Source: an uncultured Phycisphaerae bacterium
Lineage (GTDB): Bacteria; Planctomycetota; Phycisphaerae; Sedimentisphaerales; Anaerohalosphaeraceae
Assembly: GCA_937949545.1 (NCBI GenBank)
Contig: CALEDR010000022.1
Location: forward strand, 24,002 to 88,001
DNA length: 64,000 bases
Direction of reading: 5' to 3'
The position numbers were made by a program, and so were the translations under genes. The notes under the pieces are model-generated. The model was not told the DNA's origin, searched no databases, and saw only the letters and a list, made by a program, of their open reading frames with translations. The first letter of the stretch is position 1, and each line of letters opens with the position of its first letter. Shown piece after piece: positions 53,380-62,203 of this stretch.

Positions 53380-53820
53380 TCACCGGTTCAGGCATTCCTC
53401 GCAGAGCCCTTCCAATACCACTTTAACCCCTGTAATTCTGCATTTCCGCTGCAATACATCCGGAATTTTTAACCGACTGAACTCCGGGTTTTCAAAATCA
53501 ACAATTCGGCTGCACTTCAGACATCGAAAATGATGATGCGGCTGCGTATCCGGGTCATACCGGCGGGCCTCTCCATACCCCTCAACAATCCGAATCAGAC
53601 CGATTTGGGCAAAGGTGTTCAACGTCCGATACACCGTATCAATCGACAGTTCCGGAAAATCCGAAACAAGACAGCGGAATATTTCCTCGGCGCTCGGGTG
53701 ATTTTTCGCACCGGCAAGGACTTCATAAACAGCGATGCGCTGGGGAGTTACATTCAGACCATTCTCCCGGCAAATCTTCCGAAACTCTTCAAACCGTTCT
53801 TTTTTGGACTGTTTGTGCAT
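53380..53820 (-). CDS. perR: Fur-family regulator, PerR-like
   Basis: 146 residues. Winged helix with NGLNVTPQRIAVYEVLAGAKNHPSAEEIF and SIDTVYRTLNTFAQIGLIRIVEG; metal sites H-H-H in TQPHHHFRC, and two C-x2-C pairs (CLKC, CEEC). The PerR regulatory site residues (His and Asp positions near ARRYDPDTQPHHH) are compatible with peroxide sensing. Divergent operator upstream and the peroxide-defence genes downstream support PerR over Fur or Zur. Symbol by context. Confidence 0.82.
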   Translation of the reverse strand: MHKQSKKERFEEFRKICRENGLNVTPQRIAVYEVLAGAKNHPSAEEIFRCLVSDFPELSIDTVYRTLNTFAQIGLIRIVEGYGEARRYDPDTQPHHHFRCLKCSRIVDFENPEFSRLKIPDVLQRKCRITGVKVVLEGLCEECLNR

Positions 53821-53835
53821 TCCCGATTTCTTTTT

Positions 53836-53850
53836 TAAGAATAATTCTTA
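53836..53850. promoter_or_regulatory. PerR-type box upstream of perR
   Basis: TAAGAAT-A-ATTCTTA, a perfect 7-1-7 inverted repeat 15 bases upstream of the perR ATG. Fur-family sites have this architecture, so perR is probably autoregulated. Confidence 0.7.
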
Positions 53851-53997
53851 TACAGGAAATATTCTTGTTGGTTCAGAAAAATCTTTGTAAAAAAGCGGCA
53901 CATTGTTTCGGATCCCGAATGATAATCCGCTTTTCAAACGCTCCGGCAGAAGGTAAAATCTTTTGAATATTCGGAATTCTTGAGGACAAAACAGGTT

Positions 53998-55605
53998 ATG
54001 TTTTTTCTGCTGCATCGATATTTGATGAAAGAGCTGCTGCGGATCTTCTTTCTGGCGACCGTGGCCCTGACGCTGATGCTCAGCGCAGGGCTTTTGGTTC
54101 CGATGATTAAGGAATACGGCGTCAGTCCGCGTCAGATGCTCAGCTTAATCGGAGATTTCTGCCCGATTACGCTGACCTTTGTGATTCCCATCGCGGCCCT
54201 GTTTGCGGCGGCGATGACCTACGGACGCTTTGCAGCGGACCGGGAGCTGGATGCGTGTCGAGCCGGCGGAATCGCCTTTCGGACGCTGATTCTGCCGGGC
54301 TTTTCTCTGGCCCTGGCGGCGGCCCTGGCCAACCTGATGCTGAGCTTCTATATCACCCCGGCGTTTATTCACCGCAGCGAGTATCGGGTTCGAGCGGACG
54401 CCAAGCAGATTTTGTTCCGTAATATTCAGCGGAAGGGCTACTGGGACCTTCCGGGGGGGCGATACAAAATCTACGCAGAACAGACCGTTCCCGCCGACAA
54501 TCTGCTTCTGGATGTGGTTATTTTAGATACTCAAAAGAATAAACCGCCGCGGATGATTACAGCCCGTCAGGCCACGGTCGATATCGAAACGCATCGGCAG
54601 CATCATTCCGTCACGGTGATTACGGAGGATACCATTCGATTTGATGAAAACCAGCCGATTCACGTCGGAACCATCGGGGTCAGCCGGCGCGTGCCCCCCC
54701 TGCTGGCCGATAAAATCAAGTTTCAAAAAATTGAACAGCTCAAGCAGATTCAGGCAGACAAACTTCAGTTCGGCCCGGTCTATGATTTGGCCCTGGCGGT
54801 CCGGGCCCAGACCATTCTCGAGCGTCTGGCCGAAGAAGGCCGCCAGACTCTCAACAACCCCCAGGAATACCTGAGGTTTCGGACGGCTGACGGAGGACGG
54901 GAATATCGTTTGCGGGCAAACGGACTGGACCTGAACCAGGAACGGCAGATTGAGCTGACCGGTCCCGTGCGGCTGCTGGAAATCCTGCCCTATCGGAATA
55001 ACGAGGTCTATTGTCGATACGAAAGCGACCATGGACGGATAACCCTCGAAGATGACCGAATTGACCGGGGCCTGGAACTGATTCTGGAAACCCCGCAATG
55101 GCAACTGGCTGGAGGCATCAAAGGAACCGCCCTGCAGAAAGTGATTCCGGACCTGCCGATTCCGGAAGGAATCCTGGAGGGGCTTCAGCGGGACAGTCTG
55201 CTGCAGACTCTGACGGAAGATTCGTCCGCAGCAAAAGGCCTTCGGGTTTCCAGTCCAAGCCGATTTCTGGAAGCGCTTCAGAAACAGCTGCGGGAGCAGC
55301 TCATCCAGGTAGACAATCATCTGACCAGTGAGATTCATTCCCGGCTGGTGCTGGGTCTGGGATGCATTCCGCTGATTGTAACGGGAATCTGTCTGGGGAT
55401 CTTGTTCCGCGGAGGACATATTCTCAGCGCCTTCGGGGCCAGTACAATCCCGGGTGCCGTGCTGATTGTGTTTATCCTGTCGGGCAAACAGCTGACAAAA
55501 AATCCGGCTGCCGGACCGGAGGTTGGGATTGCTGTGATGTGGGGCGGGCTGGTTTTGCTGACAATGCTGGTGTGGATTCTGTATCGGAAAATCAGTCGGG
55601 TTTGA
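53998..55605 (+). CDS. lptF: LPS export permease LptF, enlarged
   Basis: About 535 residues from the ATG at 53998; a TTG at 53980 is in frame. N-terminal membrane segments with the YjgP/YjgQ pattern (LLHRYLMKELLRIFFLATVALTL; VIPIAALFAAAMTYGRFAADRELDACRAGGI), a periplasmic domain, and three C-terminal membrane segments. LptF is normally about 365 residues; here the periplasmic part is expanded by about 170 residues (about residues 240-440). With LptG it forms the inner-membrane ABC part of LPS transport. lptG follows after 14 bases; lptB is not nearby. Confidence 0.85.
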   Translation: MFFLLHRYLMKELLRIFFLATVALTLMLSAGLLVPMIKEYGVSPRQMLSLIGDFCPITLTFVIPIAALFAAAMTYGRFAADRELDACRAGGIAFRTLILPGFSLALAAALANLMLSFYITPAFIHRSEYRVRADAKQILFRNIQRKGYWDLPGGRYKIYAEQTVPADNLLLDVVILDTQKNKPPRMITARQATVDIETHRQHHSVTVITEDTIRFDENQPIHVGTIGVSRRVPPLLADKIKFQKIEQLKQIQADKLQFGPVYDLALAVRAQTILERLAEEGRQTLNNPQEYLRFRTADGGREYRLRANGLDLNQERQIELTGPVRLLEILPYRNNEVYCRYESDHGRITLEDDRIDRGLELILETPQWQLAGGIKGTALQKVIPDLPIPEGILEGLQRDSLLQTLTEDSSAAKGLRVSSPSRFLEALQKQLREQLIQVDNHLTSEIHSRLVLGLGCIPLIVTGICLGILFRGGHILSAFGASTIPGAVLIVFILSGKQLTKNPAAGPEVGIAVMWGGLVLLTMLVWILYRKISRV

Positions 55606-55619
55606 AAGCGGACAGAACA

Positions 55620-56741
55620 ATGCGGCTGCTGGATCGATATATCGCCAAAAACTTTCTGGTCGGGTATTTTATTTCCTTCTTTGTCCTGATCGGGATGTGC
55701 ATCACCCTGGATTTGTTTGTCAATATTGACGAGTTTGTCGAGCAGTCCGGACAGGGCAAAGGCGTGCTGCTGCGGCATATTTGGTCATACTACGGACCGC
55801 AGACAGCTCTGTGGTTTCGGCATCTGGCGGGAATGATTACAGTGATTGCGGCGGTCTTTTCACTGGCCCGAATGACCAAAAACAATGAGTTGATTGCCGT
55901 AATGGCCTCCGGAATCAGTCTTAAGCGCATTCTGTCGCCGATTCTGCTTCTGGCGGTGCTGCTGATGGGGCTTCAGATAGCAGATGAGGGGTTTTTGATT
56001 CCCCGGCTGGCGAGCGATTTGACGCGGGGACGGGATGAAATCGGCCAGCCCCGCCGTTTTCCGTTTTGGTTTATCAGTTCTCCGGAGGGTCATTTGTTCT
56101 GCGGCCGGGAATACAATGAATCCACCCGAACCGTAGAGGATGCCTTTATCATCCTTCGTCAGCAGGATGCCTCCGGACAGCGATGGACGGTCATTGGACA
56201 AGTGGAAGCCGCCCGAGCTGTGTATGATGCTTCGCGAAAGGGCTGGGTGCTGGAAAACGGAGAGCGAATGAATGTCCTGGCGGAGCAGGAAGGGCCAAGC
56301 TCCCTGACCTCCGTAGAGAAAATCGATTTTCTGGCCAGCCGTTTGACCCCGGAAGATATCGGTCTTCGCCGTCAGGAAGGATACAAATCGCTGCTGAGTC
56401 TGGGGCAAATAGAAACCCTGCTAAACTATCCCGGAACACGAAAAACTGACCTGGCAGAGCTGATTCTGCAGAAACATTCTCGGATTGTGGACCCGATTAT
56501 GAATCTGATTGTGCTGATGGCAGCCCTTCCGGTTCTAATTCGGCGGGACCCGAAAGAGATCAAATCGGCCATCTTCATCAGCTTTCTGACCACATTGGGC
56601 TGTTTTCTGACGGTTTTCCTATGCAAATTGTTTGCCACAGAAAGTATCGGGGGACAGGTCTGGCCGGAAATCTGGGTTTGGGCCCCGGTATTTTTGTTCC
56701 TCCCAATCGCCCTGCTTCAAATTGATGCTATGAAAACTTAA
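55620..56741 (+). CDS. lptG: LPS export permease LptG
   Basis: 373 residues from the ATG at 55620 (MRLLDRYIAKNFLVGYF). Six membrane segments: three N-terminal (with FSLARMTKNNELIAVMASGISLKRIL, the ATPase-coupling loop), a periplasmic jelly-roll region, and three C-terminal. Standard length. Pairs with lptF upstream. Confidence 0.9.
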   Translation: MRLLDRYIAKNFLVGYFISFFVLIGMCITLDLFVNIDEFVEQSGQGKGVLLRHIWSYYGPQTALWFRHLAGMITVIAAVFSLARMTKNNELIAVMASGISLKRILSPILLLAVLLMGLQIADEGFLIPRLASDLTRGRDEIGQPRRFPFWFISSPEGHLFCGREYNESTRTVEDAFIILRQQDASGQRWTVIGQVEAARAVYDASRKGWVLENGERMNVLAEQEGPSSLTSVEKIDFLASRLTPEDIGLRRQEGYKSLLSLGQIETLLNYPGTRKTDLAELILQKHSRIVDPIMNLIVLMAALPVLIRRDPKEIKSAIFISFLTTLGCFLTVFLCKLFATESIGGQVWPEIWVWAPVFLFLPIALLQIDAMKT

Positions 56742-56922
56742 CTGGAGCCGGCCTTTATCCGTTTTATCCAAATTTTCGTCCGATAAAAACTTCTTTTATC
56801 CCCACCCGACTTGCTTTTTTCAAGAAAATCAAGTTCTTTCCTATATTTTCTATATTCCCCAGATTAACTTTGACGATAATAAAGACTGCAACGATTCAGA
56901 CACTTTTAGGGAGAAAAGGTTT

Positions 56923-57252
56923 ATGGACGGCACACTGGTCGAACAGCGTAAGGAAGTGCGAACAGAATTGAGCTGGCCGGTAAGCGTTTGGCTGCCGGGC
57001 GCCAACCGCTTTTTCAACGGGCGAAGCGTAAATGTCAGCAAAGGCGGGGCCTATTTGACCATTCCTCTGACAGCCCCTGTCCGCCCGGGACAAGAAGTCG
57101 AATTGAACTTTCCGCGGACAACCCATCTAGCTCATCAGAAAGGGCAATATGCCCGCATTAAAACCGGGAAGGTGGTTCGGGTGGACCGCACCCGTATGAT
57201 GAGCGAGGGAGTGCTGGGGCTGGCGGTTCAATTCCTGCAGGAGCAGGAGTAA
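56923..57252 (+). CDS. PilZ-domain c-di-GMP-binding protein
   Basis: 109 residues, a single PilZ domain. R-x3-R is RKEVR near residue 10, followed by the D/N-x-S-x2-G motif NVSKGGAYL. Both are needed for c-di-GMP binding and are present. It stands alone, about 180 bases after lptG, so a transcript from its own promoter is likely. Confidence 0.88.
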   Translation: MDGTLVEQRKEVRTELSWPVSVWLPGANRFFNGRSVNVSKGGAYLTIPLTAPVRPGQEVELNFPRTTHLAHQKGQYARIKTGKVVRVDRTRMMSEGVLGLAVQFLQEQE

Positions 57253-57287
57253 ACGCCTGTCGGATGCCGGCCGTTCTCGGAACGGGG

Positions 57288-57479
57288 TTAAAGTTTCACG
57301 GGCCGGCACAGATGGTTTTTGTCGGCGGCCGTGCGTCCGCACAGCTTGCAGACATACTGGGGGTTTTCCACCAGTTTTTTGTACTGCTCCCAGTGCGTGT
57401 GATGAAAATGGAGGTTGACCAGATAACACAGGTGTTTGTTGTGTCCGGGATGAGGCATTCCGGGCTGATGCATAACCAT
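57288..57479 (-). CDS. Small Cys/His-rich protein, probable zinc ribbon
   Basis: 63 residues. The N-terminal half is rich in His and Tyr/Phe (MPHPGHNKHLCYLVNLHFHHTHW) and the C-terminal half holds CKLCGRTAADKNHLC, a C-x2-C-x10-C zinc-ribbon-like site. AAGGAAAGGT sits directly before the ATG, which supports translation. Unknown function; family not recognised. Confidence 0.6.
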   Translation of the reverse strand: MVMHQPGMPHPGHNKHLCYLVNLHFHHTHWEQYKKLVENPQYVCKLCGRTAADKNHLCRPVKL

Positions 57480-57618
57480 ACCTTTCCTTTTCGACGACTC
57501 CGCCGCACTGTCCGACCGCGGAACAAACCAGGCGGCTTATCCTGAGTATAAAAGGCCTTCCCGCAAGGGCAAGCGAAAAACCGCTTGCCGAAGCTCCGCC
57601 GCACGGTACAATGGCTGA

Positions 57619-58368
57619 ATGGACCTGAAAACACCGGAGAACACAGAAAACAAAGACAGCCGCCGGCGGCCCCTGACGCGAATCCAGAAACTCATCGGCC
57701 GAACGATGCTGGAAGCCAAGCAGACCAAGGCCTTCGGATATTATTCCGTCTGGGCAGATGTGACGGACATGGTCTCGATGCGCAAGGAATACAGCCGGCA
57801 AACCGGCATTCGCCTGACTACCAATGACCTCGTCTTAACGGCTATCGTTCGCGCTGCCGCTGTTTTTCCGCAAGTCTGTGCCAAACCAAACCTCCGGGCA
57901 GGTCTCTGGGAGGTTCCGGAAAAAATCGGTCTGGGATTTGCCGTCGCCGCGCCGCAGGGGCTGGTGGTACCGGTCATTCAGGATGCCGGACGGCTGACGC
58001 TGGCGGAGATGGCTGAGGCCTCCGATACCCTGCTTCGCCGGGCAAGGGCGAATCGGCTCACGCCGGACGATTTTGACGGGGCCACCCTGGTTTTGAGCGG
58101 CCTGGGGATGTACGGAATTGAATGGTTTTATGCGATCGCACCGCCTTCGGCCAACGGGATTGTCTCCATCGGATACATCGCCGATGAGGTTGTACCGGCT
58201 GAAGGAAAACCGGCGATTCGAAAACAGCTGAATGTGTCGCTGGCGATTGACCAGTGTGCGGCCGATGAGATGACGGCGGCGGCTTTTCTTCGGAAAATCG
58301 CCGATCTTCTGGAAGCTCCATGGACACTGACTGACAAGCCCAATCTGCCGATTTCTTCCAACGATTGA
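57619..58368 (+). CDS. Orphan 2-oxoacid dehydrogenase E2-type acyltransferase domain, altered active site
   Basis: 249 residues, only the catalytic domain of an E2 acyltransferase: no lipoyl or E1/E3-binding domain. Recognisable by RRPLTRIQKLIGRTM, VWADVTDMVSMRKEY, NDLVLTAIVRAAAVFP, IGLGFAVAAPQGLVVPVI, and GIVSIGYIADEVV. The motif D-H-R-x2-D-G reads D211-Q-C-A-A-D-E217: the catalytic His is Gln and the Gly is Glu. It probably is not an active acyltransferase. Standalone; the neighbouring genes give no partner. Confidence 0.8.
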   Translation: MDLKTPENTENKDSRRRPLTRIQKLIGRTMLEAKQTKAFGYYSVWADVTDMVSMRKEYSRQTGIRLTTNDLVLTAIVRAAAVFPQVCAKPNLRAGLWEVPEKIGLGFAVAAPQGLVVPVIQDAGRLTLAEMAEASDTLLRRARANRLTPDDFDGATLVLSGLGMYGIEWFYAIAPPSANGIVSIGYIADEVVPAEGKPAIRKQLNVSLAIDQCAADEMTAAAFLRKIADLLEAPWTLTDKPNLPISSND

Positions 58369-58397
58369 TGCTTTTTTTCAAGAAAGCAAAAAAAAGA

Positions 58398-58505
58398 TTG
58401 ACAGAACTCGACTGTCTTTCATAATGGAAGATAGAAGATACGCGAATCGTTTTGGATTCGTTTTTGGAAGACCGCTTTTCCTCTCATCCACAAAGCGGTC
58501 TTTTT

Positions 58506-58507
<2 letters not shown>
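58398..58507 (+). ncRNA. Candidate small RNA: promoter and terminator around about 75 bases with no gene
   Basis: TTGACA (58398-58403), a 16-base spacer and CATAAT (58420-58425) form a strong promoter. A predicted transcript from about 58432 contains one hairpin CGAATC/GATTCG (58443-58460) followed by TTTTT, and a long stem AAGACCGCTTT/AAAGCGGTCTT (58468-58502) followed by T7. No plus-strand gene follows until 60680, so it is not a leader. The bounds listed include the promoter. Confidence 0.45.
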
Positions 58508-59409
<902 letters not shown>

Positions 59410-59423
<14 letters not shown>

Positions 59424-59844
59424 AGCTGACCGTTCCTGATTCTTTCTTGCGGCGGTACACGGCATCAAGAACCCCGTTGACAAACCGGGGAGACTGGACA
59501 CCGCCGTATTTTTTGGCCAGTTCAATGGCCTCGTTGATGGCCACTTTTTCAGGGATATCCGGACAGAACAGCAGCTGATAAACCCCCAGACGGAGGATGC
59601 TTCGGTCCACCATAGACAGCCGATTCACGTTCCACTTTTCGGCCGAGGCGGCGATTTCATCATCGCACCGCCGCCAATGCTCCCAGGTTCCCCGGGTCCA
59701 CTGTTCCGCCAGATGAATGACAAGCTCGTCCTCGCTGTTTTCCCGGAAAAAACGAGACAGCAGAGGCAGGACCTGCTCGCCCTGAACATCCAGCTGGCAG
59801 ATGGCCTGTACCGCTAACTCCCTGGCTTTGCTTCTGCGATCCAC
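59410..59844 (-). CDS. nusB: Transcription antitermination factor NusB
   Basis: 144 residues, all-helical: RRSKARELAVQAICQLDVQG, RLSMVDRSILRLGVYQLLFCPDIPEKVAINEAIELAKKYG and RFVNGVLDAVYRRK. Binds boxA RNA in rRNA operons. The start is GTG at 59844 with AGGG upstream; an ATG seven bases earlier is out of frame. Located between ribH and parA, 51 bases after ribH. Confidence 0.93.
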
Positions 59845-59895
59845 CGCTCATCCCTGGAAAAAATTTGAAAAGAACATTCTGACTTCACGTCCTCT

Positions 59896-60360
59896 TTAGA
59901 GGCGGCTGAGAAGGTCGGCCATCTCCATCGCGGCCATGGCTGCGGCGGCTCCGGCATTGCCCTGCTTGGTGCCCGCCCGTTCGATGGCCTGCTCGAGCGT
60001 CTCACAGGTGAGCACCCCGAAGATGGCCGGTGTTTTGCACTCAAAATTGATTTGCCCGACGCCCCGGCTGATTTGCTGACAGACCAGGTCATAATGGGTG
60101 GTTTGTCCGCGGATAACGGCTCCCAGGCAGAGAATCGCGGCGTATTTTCCGCTGTCGGCCAACCGGCGGGCCACCGGTGTAATTTCGACGGTTCCGGGAA
60201 CCCAGACAACCGTTATCTGCTCATCTTTGGCTCCATGACGCTGCAGGCAATCAATCGCTCCGCCGAGCAGGCGGGAGGTAATGAATTCATTGAATCGGCT
60301 GACCACAATCGCATACTGGCTGCTACCGACTGTTAACTGACCTTTGATTTCCTGAATCAT
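59896..60360 (-). CDS. ribH: 6,7-dimethyl-8-ribityllumazine synthase
   Basis: 154 residues from the ATG at 60360 (GGGAG upstream). Motifs: IVVSRFNEFITSRLLGGAID, VPGTVEITPVARRL, LGAVIRGQTTHYDLV (substrate and phosphate site), FGVLTCETLEQAIERAG with C-terminal Ala-rich helix. Makes the lumazine used by riboflavin synthase. ribH-nusB pairing is common in bacteria. Confidence 0.95.
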   Translation of the reverse strand: MIQEIKGQLTVGSSQYAIVVSRFNEFITSRLLGGAIDCLQRHGAKDEQITVVWVPGTVEITPVARRLADSGKYAAILCLGAVIRGQTTHYDLVCQQISRGVGQINFECKTPAIFGVLTCETLEQAIERAGTKQGNAGAAAAMAAMEMADLLSRL

Positions 60361-60679
60361 ATGCTTTGCTCCCAACCCAAAGACTTCACCCTTTGTTTCC
60401 TGAAGGTCTTCTGAAGCCGATTTTTTTATCGGACGCCTTTTCGTACAAACCAGAACGGACCTGAAAAAAATCCGGACCGTCCTATTTCTTAACTTATGCG
60501 ATTATAAGGGCTTATCCGGAGTAAGGCCAGAAAAAAGTTTTTGCAGTCCTCAAAAAGCCCGGAACAGACACTCTTGTCAGAAACCGACCCGCCGTTTGAG
60601 CCGATACAGAAACCGCGGACAGACCGCAGCCGGGCGGCTGGACAGAGCAGAACAGCAAGGCCTTCAGGAGAAAGTACTT
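60361..60679. other. Intergenic region upstream of ribH and the TPR gene
   Basis: 319 bases. It must hold divergent promoters, but none is as convincing as elsewhere; a GATTATAAG near 60500 may be a -10. I see no FMN riboswitch, RNA gene or open frame with coding character. Confidence 0.5.
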
Positions 60680-62101
60680 ATGATAAATGAAAACTCGTTT
60701 CGCGACCCGGATGAGCACCCGTGGGACCAGGCCGATGTGATTGCCTGCGAGGCCTTCGAATTGTATGAAAAAGGACAGATGCAGGAGGCCCTCAAAAAGC
60801 TGACAGAGGCCATCGAAATGAATCCGTCTTACGGTGCCTGGTATTTTAACAAAGGCCTGACGCTGGATGCGCTGGAGCGGTATGAGGAGGCGATTGAATG
60901 CTATCTTCGGGCGATTGAACTGTGCGGGGAGGATGTAGAGATTCTCAACTCCCTGGCGGTCGATTATACACGAACCTGTCAATATGACCTGGCCCTGGAG
61001 ATTTTTGAAAAAATCGAAGAGATGGACCCGGGTTATGAGCCCTGCTACTGCAACCGGATTATTACCTATACAGAACTGGAACAATATGACAAGGCAGAGG
61101 AGATGTTTTATCTGGCCCAGCAGATTGAGCCGGATTGTCCCATCTGCTTTTACAATATCGGCAACGCCCTGTTCAGCCAGGGACGGTATGAGCGGGCGAT
61201 TTGGTGCTGGCAGCGCACAGCCCATCTGGATGGCGATCACCCGCAGATTTACTATCGGATTGCCCAGGCGTGCTGGGCGGCCGGACGCCGGGAGGAGGCC
61301 CGTGAGTATTTTTTGAAGGAAATCCGCCGGGAGCCGGGAAATCTGGAGGTGATTCTGGACTTCGGGATTTTCCTGCTTCAGCAAGGGGATATCGAAGCGG
61401 CAAAGGAAAAATTCAATCGGCTGCTCGAACTGGAGCCGGAGTATGCGCCGGCCTGGTTCTATAAGGGCGAACTGGCCCTGAATCTGGGCCGGCAGGAAGA
61501 GGCGATTGACTATTATCAGCGAGCCCTCGGGGCGGACCGAAAACTGAAAGGGCCCCGGTTTCGTCTGGCCCAGCTTTGTGCGGACAGGGAACCGGAGAAG
61601 GCGATTCAGTACCTGCACCAGGAGATGAGCACAGATTTGGATGAGCCGGATGTACTGCTGGCGATGGGCTGGCTGAGCGCCCGGCTGGGTCAGCACGAGA
61701 CGGCCTGCCGGTGTTTTCTGCGGGTACTGGACCAGGACCGGATTGAACCGCTGGCATTCTACGGACTGGCTCTGTGTCTGGCCGTGCGGCGGGAATACGA
61801 TGCGGCCGAGCAGTGCCTCAAGCAGGCCGTGTCGCTCAAGCCCGACCTGCCGGCGTTTCATCTGGCAGGCGCCTGGCTGAGTCTTCAGCAGCAACAGTGG
61901 GAACAGGCCCTGCGGCGGGCGGAACTGGCCCTCGAAATTGAGCCGAAAAATCGGGCCCTGCAGAAATCCTGCCGGCAAATCCGACGCACAGTGCAGGCGG
62001 TAAAATGCAGAACGAAAATCAACACTCTTCTCTCCAAAGCCTGCCGGTTTGTCCGCTTCAAACACTTCAAATCTTGCTGCGTCGGCAAACCGCACCGATA
62101 A
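60680..62101 (+). CDS. TPR-repeat protein
   Basis: 473 residues, starting at the ATG 60680 with CAGGAG nine bases upstream. About 10-12 tetratricopeptide repeats, each of about 34 residues with W/A/Y and P at the expected places: AWYFNKGLTLDALERYEEAI, LEIFEKIEEMDPGYEPCYCN, PICFYNIGNALFSQGRYERAI, AWFYKGELALNLGRQEEAID, LAFYGLALCLAVRREYDAAE. No signal, so cytoplasmic scaffold. The C-terminal ~40 residues are basic and Cys-rich and do not fit the repeats; they could be a real tail or a frameshifted end. Confidence 0.82.
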   Translation: MINENSFRDPDEHPWDQADVIACEAFELYEKGQMQEALKKLTEAIEMNPSYGAWYFNKGLTLDALERYEEAIECYLRAIELCGEDVEILNSLAVDYTRTCQYDLALEIFEKIEEMDPGYEPCYCNRIITYTELEQYDKAEEMFYLAQQIEPDCPICFYNIGNALFSQGRYERAIWCWQRTAHLDGDHPQIYYRIAQACWAAGRREEAREYFLKEIRREPGNLEVILDFGIFLLQQGDIEAAKEKFNRLLELEPEYAPAWFYKGELALNLGRQEEAIDYYQRALGADRKLKGPRFRLAQLCADREPEKAIQYLHQEMSTDLDEPDVLLAMGWLSARLGQHETACRCFLRVLDQDRIEPLAFYGLALCLAVRREYDAAEQCLKQAVSLKPDLPAFHLAGAWLSLQQQQWEQALRRAELALEIEPKNRALQKSCRQIRRTVQAVKCRTKINTLLSKACRFVRFKHFKSCCVGKPHR

Positions 62102-62157
62102 TACCGCAACCGACCGTCTCCTCCGTCCGAAAGAAACGCTCCCCCTCCTCTTCCCTG

Positions 62158-62202
62158 CTAACTGACAACTGACAACAGATGACTGACGACTGATGACTGA
62201 CT
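62158..62202. repeat. Short imperfect CTGACNA/ATGACTG repeat tract
   Basis: About 45 bases made of variants of CTGACAA and GATGACTGAC between two convergent genes. Too short and too irregular for CRISPR. Confidence 0.6.
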
Positions 62203-62203
62203 T

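Noticed and set aside
55362..55619. N-terminal extension of lptG
   Set aside because: The frame is open but lies inside the lptF C-terminal coding region and has no membrane-protein character; the family start is at 55620.
60512..62095. Open frame of 527 codons on the minus strand
   Set aside because: Antisense to a TPR protein with regular repeats; the minus translation has no recognisable domain.
62158..62202. CRISPR-like repeat
   Set aside because: Units are seven to ten bases and irregular, without spacers or cas genes.
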